Positions 1 to 8,730 of a stretch of 64,000 nt of DNA are shown piece after piece. The notes beneath the pieces were generated by a model. It did no database searches, had not been told where the DNA came from, and worked only from the letters and a program-made list of their open reading frames with translations. How positions within the stretch are numbered: position 1 is the stretch's first letter; every line of letters begins with the position of its first letter. This stretch comes from Methylacidiphilum kamchatkense Kam1 (lineage in GTDB: Bacteria > Verrucomicrobiota > Verrucomicrobiia > Methylacidiphilales > Methylacidiphilaceae), in the NCBI RefSeq assembly GCF_007475525.1, contig NZ_CP037899.1, forward strand, positions 930,001 to 994,000, given 5' to 3'. Both the position numbers and the translations under genes were made by a program.

Positions 1-2511
1 TTGCTTCAGCAACAGACTCTCCTACGTTTTTGATTGCGGAAAGTCCCCAGCGGATCGCTCCATTTTCTACTGAAAAGCGTACCTCGCTTTTGAGAATATC
101 GGGTGGTAAAACGGCAATCCCCATTCGTCTACATTCGGAAACAAGTTGGGAGATTTTTTCGGTGTCTCCTAACTCGTTAGATAAAAGCGTACAAAGGTAA
201 AATACAGGAAAGTTTGCTTTGAGATAAGCAGTAACATAAGCCAAATAACCATAACAGGCGCTATGAGCTTTATTAAAACCATAACCAGCAAACTTTTCCA
301 ACGTTTCGAAAATCTGGTTCGCTTTTTCTTCAGGAATGTTGTTTTTTTCCTTACACCCTTTTACAAATAGGCTTCGGTGCTTTCGCATTTCTTCAGGCTT
401 TTTTTTACCCATGGCTCTTCTCAGAAGATCTGATTCTCCTAGAGAATAACCAGCCAAAACGCTAGCCGCTTGCATGACTTGTTCCTGATAGATCATAACC
501 CCGTACGTATCCTTTAGAATCGGTTCTAAAAGAGGATGATCATAGGTTATAGGCACCTTTCCTAACTTTCTCTCAGCATACGCAGGAATATTTTCCATTG
601 GTCCTGGCCTATAGAGAGCCACTAGAGCGATGATATCTTCGATATTCCCTGGTTTAAGCTTTTTAGCTAGCTCAACCATACCTGGTGATTCCAGCTGGAA
701 TACACCTATGGTCCATCCAAGCCTCAAAAGCTCGTAAGTTTTCTTGTCATCGAGGGGAAAGCGGTTGGGATCAAGTGTTTGATTTTCCCCGCTTTTTTTT
801 ATAAGCTCCAAACATTCAGAAATGACCGTTAGCGTTTTTAGCCCTAGGAAATCCATTTTCAGCAGTCCGATTTCTGCGATGGGTTCCATGGACCATTGAG
901 TCACTATTTCCTCATGGTCTCCGCGAGAAAGAGGGACAAAATCCAGAAGATCTCCATCAGAGATAACAACTCCTGCTGCATGCACACCGGCCTGTCTAGT
1001 TAATCCTTCAAGTTTGGAGGCAATATTAAGAACTTCTTGGCATTGTGGATCATGAGCATAGAGTTGTTGGAGGAGCGGATTGAGTTCTTTGGCCTTCTCT
1101 ATGGTCATTGAAGAGTCAGTTGGGATCATCTTGGCAATACGATCCGCTTCTTGATAGCTAAGCCCAAGCACTCTTGCTACATCTCTTACCGCCATCTTTG
1201 CCCCCATCGTCCCAAAAGTAATAATTTGGGCGACAGATCTCTGCCCATATTTTTTCCTGACATAATCGATAACCTCTGAACGGCGGTTATAACAAAAATC
1301 GATGTCAATATCAGGAGGAGAAACCCTTTGTGGATTGAGAAATCTTTCGAAGACCAATCCATACTTTAAAGGGTCAATATCGGTGATTTCTAGGACATAG
1401 GCTGTTAAGCTACCTGCTGCACTACCCCTGCCAGGACCGACAGGAATGCCTTCCTTTTTAGCATAATGGATAAAATCCCATACGATTAAAAAATAACTCG
1501 AAAAACCTGTCTTTTCTATAATGGACAGTTCATAATCCAATCTCTTTTTATTTTCTCCTTTTCCTCTAGGTTCCTGTCGCCAAATCTTTTTTCTAAGCCT
1601 TCATAACAAAGCTTTTTTAAATATTCTTCTTGACTATAGGGAGCAGGAGGATGATAGGCCGGGAACCGGTTTTTACCTAACTCAATGGAAACATCACATT
1701 GGTTGGCTATAGTCAACGTGTTTTCTAGTGCTTGAGGATATTCCTTAAAAAGCTCTTCCATTTGTTGGAGGGATTTGAAGTAAAATTCAGCGCAAGGATA
1801 TTTCTTTCTTTTAGTGTCATTGATCTGGCTGGCTGTTCCTATGCAAAGTAAAACATCATGGAATTGTGAGTCTTCTTGCTCTATGTAGTGGACATCATTC
1901 GTAGCCACCAAAGGAAGTCCTAAACTCTTAGAAAAATCGGCGAGCACTTCTCTTATTGTGGCTTCTTCTTTTAAGCCATGGTTTTGTATTTCTAAATAAA
2001 AGCAATTGGGGTCAAATAGACGGCTATACTCTTCGGTAAGTTTTTTAGCCGCTTTGATATCTCCTTCCAAAATTTTCTGTGGAATCTCCCCATTCATGCA
2101 GCCACTCGTACCAATAATCCCTTGGCCATATTCTTTAAGCAAACTTCGATCAATTCTGGGTTTATAATAGAATCCTTCTAGATGAGCTAAGGAAATGAGT
2201 CTTAAAAGATTCTTATAGCCTTGTTGATTCTTAGCTAAGAGCGTAATATGGTAGATTTTCTCTCTATTACCTTTGCGGTCAAAGCGGCTTCCAGCAGTTA
2301 TGTAAGCTTCACAGCCGATGATGGGTTTGATGTTTTCTTGAATGCAAGCTTTATAAAATTCGATCGTCCCATAAAGATTGCCATGATCAGTGAGCGCTAC
2401 CGCTGGCATGCCCAACTGTTTAGCTTTATTGACGATGTCTTTGATTCGAGCGGATGCATCAAGAAGACTATATTCTGAATGGAGATGGAGGTGAACAAAG
2501 CCATCACTCAT
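1..2511 (-). CDS. dnaE: DNA polymerase III alpha subunit, partial, apparent frameshift
   Basis: Replicative DNA polymerase catalytic subunit. Reading begins at the ATG ending at 2511 with the PHP domain (HLHLHSEYSLLDAS near residue 7). It continues in frame to a TAG at 1516-1518, about residue 331, just after EKIKRDW. The missing polymerase part continues in the -1 frame: RLDYELSIIEKTGFSSYFLIVWDF, then GPGRGSAAGS and the catalytic aspartate motif PDIDIDF, open to the window edge. One extra T in the T5 run at 1545-1549 (an A5 run in the mRNA) would give a continuous EKIKKRLDYEL. The gene start lies 12 bases beyond the stop of the upstream helicase gene, so the two are probably co-transcribed. 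As the gene is essential, a sequence error or recoding is likelier than true loss. The 3' end lies outside the window. Confidence 0.93.
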
Positions 2512-2523
2512 AATAACAATAGA

Positions 2524-4425
2524 TTAAGGCAGTTTTGCTTCGACCAAAAGATTTTTTGGGATTTCTTCAACAAAGCGTGAGGGGAGATAAAGAGTTTCTC
2601 GATAGTTAAACGACCTACTGCGGGGATAACATAGAAAAAGTTGATCTTTTGCCCTGGTTGCAGCGACATAAAAAAGCCTTCTTTCTTCTTCAAGGAGTGC
2701 GGCATGCTTTAAAGAATAATTGGAAGGAAAGAGTCCATCGCACAGCATAATCAAAAAAACTATTTTCCATTCCAATCCTTTGGCTTGATGAATCGTGCTT
2801 AAACGAACCCCATTTTTTTCGTCCTGAGCTGTATCCACTCCTGTTAATAAGGAAACCTGGGAAAGAAAGTTTTCGGTGGAATCGTAATTGGAAGCAAAAC
2901 TAATAAGCCCTTCAATGTCTTCGAGTCTTCTCTGATAGCTTTCATAAAGGACTTTTAAATATTCCATATACACTCCATTAAGAATAGCTTCGAGTTGTTT
3001 GGAAGGATTATTTTCATACTCTTTAGAAGCTAATATTTTTTGGAGATCTAACCAATTTTTCCATGCCTTTGATGAGACTTTGGGGGGATTGAGTTTTTCT
3101 ATTGAACCTGTGATAGTTATATATTCTTCCCAAAGTTTCGACACCGTTTTTTGTCCAACTCCAGGAAACATCTTTACAATTCGTTTGAAAGCAGTTTCAT
3201 CGTATGGATTGATATAAAATCGTAAAAAGGCACAAATGTCTTTTATATGAGCTTGTTCAAAAAAACGGATGCCACTAGTTATTTCAAAAGGAATCTTTCT
3301 GCGGGTCAACTCAAGTTGGATTTCTAATGCGTGAAAATGTGCTCTATAGAGAATAGCGATTTCGTTATAATCGATGCCCTGGGCTTTAAATTTTTCGATC
3401 TGGTTTGCAATCTCTATTGATTGAGAAGCAGCCGTTGAACAGCTAAGCAGAAGCGGCTTGCTTTCTTTGAGGCTTTTCCTAATGGCTTTTAACTCTTTTG
3501 GAAATTGGAGCTGATTGGCTTCTATAGCTGCATTGGCTAAAGCTAAAATTTCGGGGGTGCTTCGATAGTTTGTCTTTATGTTAACGACTAAAGCTGATGG
3601 GTATTTTTTAGGGAATGTAAGGATATTTTCAATTTCTGCACCGCGCCAGGAATAAATGCTTTGAGCATCATCTCCTACCGCCATGACTTGATGAGAGCGT
3701 TGAGCGAGCATATCGATGAAATCTGCTTGAATCCGACTGGTATCTTGATATTCATCGACAAGAATGTATTCAAAATAAGATTGATAAAAGCGGCAGATCT
3801 TTTCATTTTCTTGAAAAAGTTTTACCGTATAGGATAGGAGATCGTCGTAATCTACAAGTTGAGACTTTTTTTTCCGTTCGTTGAAGAGTTTTTGAAGCTT
3901 TGAAATATCTTCAGCATAAGCAGAAAAATGAGGGAAAGACTCATCGATGATTTTCCAAAGAGGCTTTACTTTGTTGACTGATAAAGAGAAAATTTCAAGC
4001 AAGGCTTCTGGAGAAGGAAAAAGTTTGCCGCTATGCTTTATATTCAATTCTTGAATGCATTCAGACAATAGACTGAGGGAATCTTCCCTGTCTATGATCG
4101 TAAAGTTTTGCTCGAAACCTATGGTTGTAGCGTGATTTCTTAAAATCCTATTGCAAAGATGATGAAAAGTCCCTCCCCAAATTTTGGAGGTATCTGCTCT
4201 TACAAGCCGCTCAACTCGGTGGAGCATTTCTCTAGCGGCCTTGTTGGTAAAAGTGGCCAAAAGGATATGGTCAGGTTTGATTTGTTTTTCGATTAGATAG
4301 GAAACCCGATAGGTTAAAGTACGAGTTTTTCCGCTTCCAGCCCCTGCAATAACTAGGATTGGACCAAGTGGAGCGGTTACAGCTTTTCTCTGTTCTTCGT
4401 TGAGTTCAGATTCGTAATCGATCAC
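2524..4425 (-). CDS. UvrD/PcrA-family ATP-dependent DNA helicase
   Basis: Superfamily 1A 3'-5' DNA helicase of 633 residues, acting in repair or replication. All the diagnostic motifs are present: the Q-motif region LNEEQRKAV, Walker A GAGSGKT with Lys33, DYDDLL, Walker B VDEYQDT, motif III GDDAQSIYSWRGA, motif IV NYRSTPEIL, motif V VRLSTIHQAKGLEW, and motif VI ERRLFYVAATRAKD near the C-terminus. The protein is somewhat shorter than E. coli UvrD (about 720 residues), with little sequence after motif VI, so the usual C-terminal extension is reduced. UvrD, PcrA and Rep cannot be told apart from the sequence alone. It lies immediately upstream of dnaE on the same strand. Confidence 0.95.
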   Translation of the reverse strand: MIDYESELNEEQRKAVTAPLGPILVIAGAGSGKTRTLTYRVSYLIEKQIKPDHILLATFTNKAAREMLHRVERLVRADTSKIWGGTFHHLCNRILRNHATTIGFEQNFTIIDREDSLSLLSECIQELNIKHSGKLFPSPEALLEIFSLSVNKVKPLWKIIDESFPHFSAYAEDISKLQKLFNERKKKSQLVDYDDLLSYTVKLFQENEKICRFYQSYFEYILVDEYQDTSRIQADFIDMLAQRSHQVMAVGDDAQSIYSWRGAEIENILTFPKKYPSALVVNIKTNYRSTPEILALANAAIEANQLQFPKELKAIRKSLKESKPLLLSCSTAASQSIEIANQIEKFKAQGIDYNEIAILYRAHFHALEIQLELTRRKIPFEITSGIRFFEQAHIKDICAFLRFYINPYDETAFKRIVKMFPGVGQKTVSKLWEEYITITGSIEKLNPPKVSSKAWKNWLDLQKILASKEYENNPSKQLEAILNGVYMEYLKVLYESYQRRLEDIEGLISFASNYDSTENFLSQVSLLTGVDTAQDEKNGVRLSTIHQAKGLEWKIVFLIMLCDGLFPSNYSLKHAALLEEERRLFYVAATRAKDQLFLCYPRSRSFNYRETLYLPSRFVEEIPKNLLVEAKLP

Positions 4426-4604
4426 AGGCTTCTTTTCTTTATTTTTTTTGTAGTTTGGTTTGGAAAAATACTATGTATGGTTTTTTTAAAAAACCTTTTC
4501 TTGACACCTCTCTACCTATTGAAAATGAAGGAAAAATATAAGAATGAAAACAATATAGTACAATTCGACTTTTTTGTCTGGGTAAAGTAGCAAAGGAAGA
4601 GATT

Positions 4605-5588
4605 TTACATACTAAATCGAGGACCAAGATAGAGTTCTCTTGTGATTGGATCGTTGATTAAAAATTCACTTGTGCCGTGGCTCATGACTTTTCCTTCATA
4701 TATAAGATAAGCACGGTCAACGATGGAGAGAGTTTCTCTGACATTGTGGTCTGTTATGAGCACACTAACGCCTCGTTCTTTTAAACTTAAAACAAGCTGT
4801 TGCAGATCATAAACAGCCAGTGGATCGACTCCACTAAAAGGCTCGTCGAGCAGCAAAATCGAAGGGGAGGTTGTTAATGCTCTTGCTATAGAAAGTCTCC
4901 TTTTCTCCCCACCACTCAAAGACATCGCTATGGTTTTTTTTACTTTCTCCAACCCGAAATCACGAATAAGCTCTTCGAGCCGATGCATTCTTTCTTCCTT
5001 GGAAATATCCAGGAATTCAAGAATAGCCATGAGATTTTCTTCTACCGTTAGCTTTCTAAATACCGATTCTTCTTGAGGAAGGTATCCTAATCCTTTTCTC
5101 GCTCTCTTATACATTGGCATTTTTGTTACATCCTCATTTTCAATAAATACTTTTCCTTTTGTCGGCGTCACTAAGCCTACAAGCATATAAAAGGTGGTTG
5201 TTTTCCCTGCCCCATTAGGACCTAAAAGCCCTACAATTTCTCCTTTGTTAACAACAAGATCCACTCCATTAACCACTTTTCTTCCACCATATTCTTTTAC
5301 CAGTTGAACAGATCTAATGAGGGCTTCACTGCTTACTCCTTTGGAGGATGGACCTTTGGAAATCAGTTGAGTAGTGGACTTGGAAGAGGGAGTTTGACGT
5401 GGTTGTTCTAAAGGTAAAGGAGAAGTATTGGATGGGAAAGCGGAGGGGAGTTGAGTTTTTTGTTTAAAAGTTTTTAAGGCTTCACTCAAGGAATGAGAAC
5501 GCATAGTATTGGGATAAAGACTATTTGGATTTTTAGATAGCTCATTGGTGGATGAAGGAGAACTATTGCCACTATATTTTGTATTCAT
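4605..5588 (-). CDS. lptB: LPS export ABC transporter ATPase LptB with N-terminal tail
   Basis: Cytoplasmic ATPase of the LptBFG complex that extracts LPS from the inner membrane. Walker A is GPNGAGKT at residues 123-130, the ABC signature is LSGGEKRR, and Walker B is SILLLDEPFSGVDP followed by the H-loop ITDHNVRETL. These read like LptB rather than a generic ABC ATPase. The protein has 327 residues against about 240 for most LptB proteins. The surplus is the first 85-90 residues, rich in Ser, Pro, Thr and Asn and probably disordered. No ATG sits near the usual start point: the second Met is at residue 29, so the tail appears genuine, though a non-ATG start near residue 88 cannot be excluded. 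lptA- and lptC-like genes lie 34 kb away. Confidence 0.93.
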   Translation of the reverse strand: MNTKYSGNSSPSSTNELSKNPNSLYPNTMRSHSLSEALKTFKQKTQLPSAFPSNTSPLPLEQPRQTPSSKSTTQLISKGPSSKGVSSEALIRSVQLVKEYGGRKVVNGVDLVVNKGEIVGLLGPNGAGKTTTFYMLVGLVTPTKGKVFIENEDVTKMPMYKRARKGLGYLPQEESVFRKLTVEENLMAILEFLDISKEERMHRLEELIRDFGLEKVKKTIAMSLSGGEKRRLSIARALTTSPSILLLDEPFSGVDPLAVYDLQQLVLSLKERGVSVLITDHNVRETLSIVDRAYLIYEGKVMSHGTSEFLINDPITRELYLGPRFSM

Positions 5589-5723
5589 TATAGAAAAGGC
5601 ATGTGAATTAGCATTTAGAAAGTGATACTTTACAATACTATTTTTTGCTCAAAAAAATGTAATTATGCCATAGATGCAATGCATTCTACCAAGTATCATT
5701 CAATCCCAAAAGGAGTTTTTTAA

Positions 5724-6521
5724 ATGAATAAATTGAAGGCAAAAGAAGGGCTTTTTGTTGTTCATTTGTTTTTTTTAATTGATCATTGGAAAAGGAAAAG
5801 TGGACAGGTTCATCCCAATTTTGAAGTTGAAATCGGTTCTATAGTTGACCGAATTAAAAACGAAGAAGGCTTTCAAATCGCAACGTTTTGTATGCTATGT
5901 CATTGTGACATTGGATTCATGATTCTAGGGCCTGATTTACATAAAATGCAGGAGTTTGAAAAAAGGCTTACAAAAACTTTTAGCTTAGATGGTTGGAACC
6001 TGCATTATTCTTTTTTTTCGATGACTGAAAAATCCGAATATACTACGACGAGAGAAGAGTTTGAAGAAGAATTAATTTCTTCTGGAATTCAACCTGGAAC
6101 GGAGGATTTTTTGAACCGAATAAGTGATTTTGAAAAAGCTATGGAGTATTACACCACTGTTCGGCTATATCCTACTTTGCCTGATTATCCCTTTTTCTCG
6201 TTTTATCCAATGAGGAAAAAAAGAGAAAACAGTCAAAATTGGTATGCTCTTGGATTTAAAGAAAGGAAGGAGTTGATGAAAGGCCATGCGAAAGTAGGCA
6301 GAAAATATAGTGGGAGGGTTGTTCAGTACATCACTGGAGCTACGGGATTGGATGATTGGGAATGGGCGGTAAGCTTATATGCAAAAGATCCATATGATAT
6401 TAAGTCAATCGTTTATGAAATGCGTTTTGATCCAGTGAGCGCTAAATTTGCAGAGTTCGGTTCGTTTTATTGTGGCTTGCAGATGTCTTTAAATGAAGCA
6501 ATAAAAAGAGTTCAAACATAA
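5724..6521 (+). CDS. hemQ: HemQ-type coproheme decarboxylase (chlorite dismutase family)
   Basis: Predicted to be the haem-synthesis enzyme that oxidatively decarboxylates coproheme to haem b in the coproporphyrin-dependent route. The second half carries the family block YPMRKKRE..NWY, then KERKELMKGHAKVGRKYSGRV with the candidate proximal His (GHAKVGR), then GLDDWEWAVSLYAKDP and YEMRFDPVSAKFAEFGSFYCGL. Length (265 residues) is typical of this family. A Shine-Dalgarno-like AAAGGAG lies about 8 bases before the ATG. The glutaredoxin gene follows after 29 bases and may be co-transcribed. Chlorite dismutase activity is a less likely reading, because the sequence resembles the HemQ branch. Confidence 0.88.
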   Translation: MNKLKAKEGLFVVHLFFLIDHWKRKSGQVHPNFEVEIGSIVDRIKNEEGFQIATFCMLCHCDIGFMILGPDLHKMQEFEKRLTKTFSLDGWNLHYSFFSMTEKSEYTTTREEFEEELISSGIQPGTEDFLNRISDFEKAMEYYTTVRLYPTLPDYPFFSFYPMRKKRENSQNWYALGFKERKELMKGHAKVGRKYSGRVVQYITGATGLDDWEWAVSLYAKDPYDIKSIVYEMRFDPVSAKFAEFGSFYCGLQMSLNEAIKRVQT

Positions 6522-6550
6522 GAAGCAACCAAAGAAAGTTTTAAAAATGC

Positions 6551-6826
6551 ATGAAAGAGGAAAAAAAAATCATCCTTTACGTAAAAGAAGGCTGTCCTTG
6601 GTGTGAGGAAGCTGAAGAGCTTTTAAAAAGGTTTGGCATTACTTATCAGCGAATTGACGTCTTAAAAGACAGGGAATCTTACAAGCGGATGGTAAAGATT
6701 TCTGGACAATCTAGAGCTCCTACACTGGAATGGGAAGATGAAGTTCTTGCCGATTTTGGAGGAAAAGAACTTTTGGCTTTTTTTCAAAGAAAAAGGATAA
6801 AAGACCCAACCGAGAGGCGTGCATAA
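6551..6826 (+). CDS. Glutaredoxin
   Basis: Small thiol-disulfide oxidoreductase of 91 residues with a thioredoxin fold. The active-site motif CPWC sits near residue 15 (VKEGCPWCEEAEELL). The cis-Pro segment SRAPTLEW and the glutathione-binding DFGG segment are both present. It probably reduces protein or glutathione mixed disulfides in the cytoplasm. It lies 29 bases after hemQ on the same strand, suggesting one transcript, but nothing in the sequence proves a role in haem synthesis. The C-terminal KRKRIKDPTERRA is a short basic tail. Confidence 0.88.
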   Translation: MKEEKKIILYVKEGCPWCEEAEELLKRFGITYQRIDVLKDRESYKRMVKISGQSRAPTLEWEDEVLADFGGKELLAFFQRKRIKDPTERRA

Positions 6827-6963
6827 GGTAATGGAGCAAAATGACTTCTCTTCCTCTCAATTAGAAAGCGAAGTATATTGGCAGGGCTAATGGACCAAAT
6901 GAAATAACAGGTATGCCTAAAATCATGCCGCTATTTGCTTCAGTGTGTGGATACAAGTTTGAA

Positions 6964-7536
6964 TTACTCCTTATCCTTATTGGATAGAATAGGTTCTCCT
7001 CGTTTGATTCTTTCAAGGTCTTCTTTGATTGTTTTTCTCTGTTCCGCTGAAAGATAGTCAATAAAAAGTTTTCCCTGTAAATGATCGTATTCGTGCTGAA
7101 TAGCAATGGCAAGAAAACCACCGGCTTCAAATTTTCTAGGCTTTCCATTGAGATCAAAGGTATTGACCTCGACTCTTTTCGACCGAGGAACATCAATACG
7201 AAGCCCTGGAAAGCTTAAGCATCCTTCATTGCTTATTTCTTTGGATCGGGTGTATTTTAAGGTAGGATTAATAAGAAAAAGCGGCATATGCTCTTCGACT
7301 GGAACAGGTTTTCCGCCAATAAGCAAGGAAGAAGGAATTTTAGAGCTGCTGACATCAACAACGGCAAACTGAAGGGCTTTACCTATCTGTTGAGCGGCTA
7401 ACCCAACGCCTTTGTAAAAGGCCATGGTTTCTAGCATGTCAGAGGCTAAATCTTTAAGCTGCTGATCAAAGGCCTCGATCGCCTTTCCTTTTATTCTTAG
7501 AATTGGATTATCGTACAGTATAATGTTTAAGATCAT
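6964..7536 (-). CDS. def: Peptide deformylase
   Basis: Removes the N-formyl group from nascent proteins; a metalloenzyme. The three canonical motifs are present: GVGLAAQQIG (motif 1), EGCLSFPG with the Cys metal ligand (motif 2), and QHEYDHLQGKLFIDYLS with HExxD..H metal-binding and catalytic residues (motif 3). I chose the ATG at 7536 (MILNIILYDNPILR), because deformylases usually begin so and because the longer reading frame from 7623 would overlap the end of exbD. The start lies 13 bases after the exbD stop, so it is probably the last gene of the TonB-like/exbB/exbD transcript. Confidence 0.95.
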   Translation of the reverse strand: MILNIILYDNPILRIKGKAIEAFDQQLKDLASDMLETMAFYKGVGLAAQQIGKALQFAVVDVSSSKIPSSLLIGGKPVPVEEHMPLFLINPTLKYTRSKEISNEGCLSFPGLRIDVPRSKRVEVNTFDLNGKPRKFEAGGFLAIAIQHEYDHLQGKLFIDYLSAEQRKTIKEDLERIKRGEPILSNKDKE

Positions 7537-7549
7537 AATGGGAACAAAA

Positions 7550-7972
7550 CTAATTCCGGTTGGTTTTATCTTCTTCTGCAGTAAATGTAGGTAAATTTGG
7601 AATTCCTGCAAATTTGACTGCATCCATGACTTGTATGATTATTTCAAAAGGTGCATTTTTACTTGCTTTTAAGGCAATTTTGGTGTCGGGATTTTCAGTA
7701 ATTGTTTTTTTTAATAATTCTCCGAGATGCTCAGGTTCTACAGGTTTATTATCTAGAAAGATTTTTTTGTCTTCGGTAACGAAGATAATTTTCGGAAGAT
7801 CGGATCTTACTGGTTTGGAACGAACTGATTTAGGTAAATCGATTTTAACAGCAGGTTCTTCTCTTTGAAAAGTTGTCGTTACGACAAAAAAGAGCAACAC
7901 AATGGATAGAATGTCGATTAAAGAAACTAAGTTAATTAACGGTCTTCGATTACTTCTAGGTCTGAATTCCAT
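7550..7972 (-). CDS. exbD: ExbD/TolR-family biopolymer transport protein
   Basis: Inner-membrane component of a proton-driven ExbB-ExbD or TolQ-TolR motor, 140 residues. A single membrane helix follows the N-terminal RSNRRPLINLVSLIDILSIVLLFFVV. It contains the conserved Asp (LIDILSI) that carries protons in this family. The remainder is the periplasmic domain. It sits between exbB and def, with a TonB-like gene further upstream, so energy transfer to the outer membrane is the natural role. Whether the partner system is Ton-like or Tol-like is not decided by sequence. Confidence 0.9.
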   Translation of the reverse strand: MEFRPRSNRRPLINLVSLIDILSIVLLFFVVTTTFQREEPAVKIDLPKSVRSKPVRSDLPKIIFVTEDKKIFLDNKPVEPEHLGELLKKTITENPDTKIALKASKNAPFEIIIQVMDAVKFAGIPNLPTFTAEEDKTNRN

Positions 7973-8006
7973 GTTTTGTTATAGAAAAAATATTTTTTAA
8001 AGGGTG

Positions 8007-8681
8007 TCAATATTCAGGGGTAGGGGCTTCCGTATAAATTTTTGCTAAAAGCTCAGAGCAGATATTTTCCATCTCAACAGCATAAGCTTCGACTTTTCTA
8101 GTAAAAAGACTGTGAGCGATTAAGCAGGGAACCGCAATTCCTAATCCAGCAAGTGTAGTATGAAGAGCTTCAGAAATTCCATGAGCTATTGCCGCTCCTT
8201 GGGTTGCCATGCCATGGGTTCCGACATTACCAAAGATAGTTATAAGTCCCGATAAGGTACCCAGCAAGCCAAGCAAAGGGCCGATTCCCACAATAATTTC
8301 CAAAATAACTAATCCTTTTTCCAATTGAGCAATTTCAGAGCGGGCTTTGACTTGCAGAGCCTCAGAATTCTCGAATTTCGACCAAGACATATTTTGTAGA
8401 CAAAGATAGACGAGTCGACTTAAAGTGGACTTTTGATCCTGACAAAGTTTTTCTATGCGTTCAGGATTTTCTCCCCAGCCAAGCTCTTCAATGGCTTTGA
8501 CCAATTTCTTCGGAATAATTTTCGAGCGACGTAACGAAAAGGATCTTTCAAGAATGATTGCTAGTCCAATAATCGAACAGAGAATGACTGGATAGATGAA
8601 TAGACCACTTCCTTCGATAAAGTTCTTAATGGCAAAATAAGAAGATAGTTGGTTCCAGTTAAAAGAGATGGCAAACGACAT
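8007..8681 (-). CDS. exbB: ExbB/TolQ/MotA-family proton channel protein
   Basis: Inner-membrane proton-channel component, 224 residues, with three predicted membrane segments (about residues 25-45, 125-150 and 165-195). The conserved family block GIGPLLGLLGTLSGLITIF, then HGISEALHTTLAGLGIAVPCLIAHSLF, is the MotA/TolQ/ExbB proton-channel signature. It lies directly downstream of the TonB-like gene and 34 bases upstream of exbD, forming a compact energy-transducing operon. Confidence 0.92.
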   Translation of the reverse strand: MSFAISFNWNQLSSYFAIKNFIEGSGLFIYPVILCSIIGLAIILERSFSLRRSKIIPKKLVKAIEELGWGENPERIEKLCQDQKSTLSRLVYLCLQNMSWSKFENSEALQVKARSEIAQLEKGLVILEIIVGIGPLLGLLGTLSGLITIFGNVGTHGMATQGAAIAHGISEALHTTLAGLGIAVPCLIAHSLFTRKVEAYAVEMENICSELLAKIYTEAPTPEY

Positions 8682-8730
8682 AAGCTCTCCTCAAGCGATA
8701 TTATTCAAAAAAAATAGCACTGTTCTTCTA

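Noticed and set aside
6861-6963. Minus-strand stretch reading HTEANSGMILGIPVISFGP that resembles the end of an M20 peptidase
   Set aside because: Only about 30 residues after the def stop; too short to distinguish from chance.
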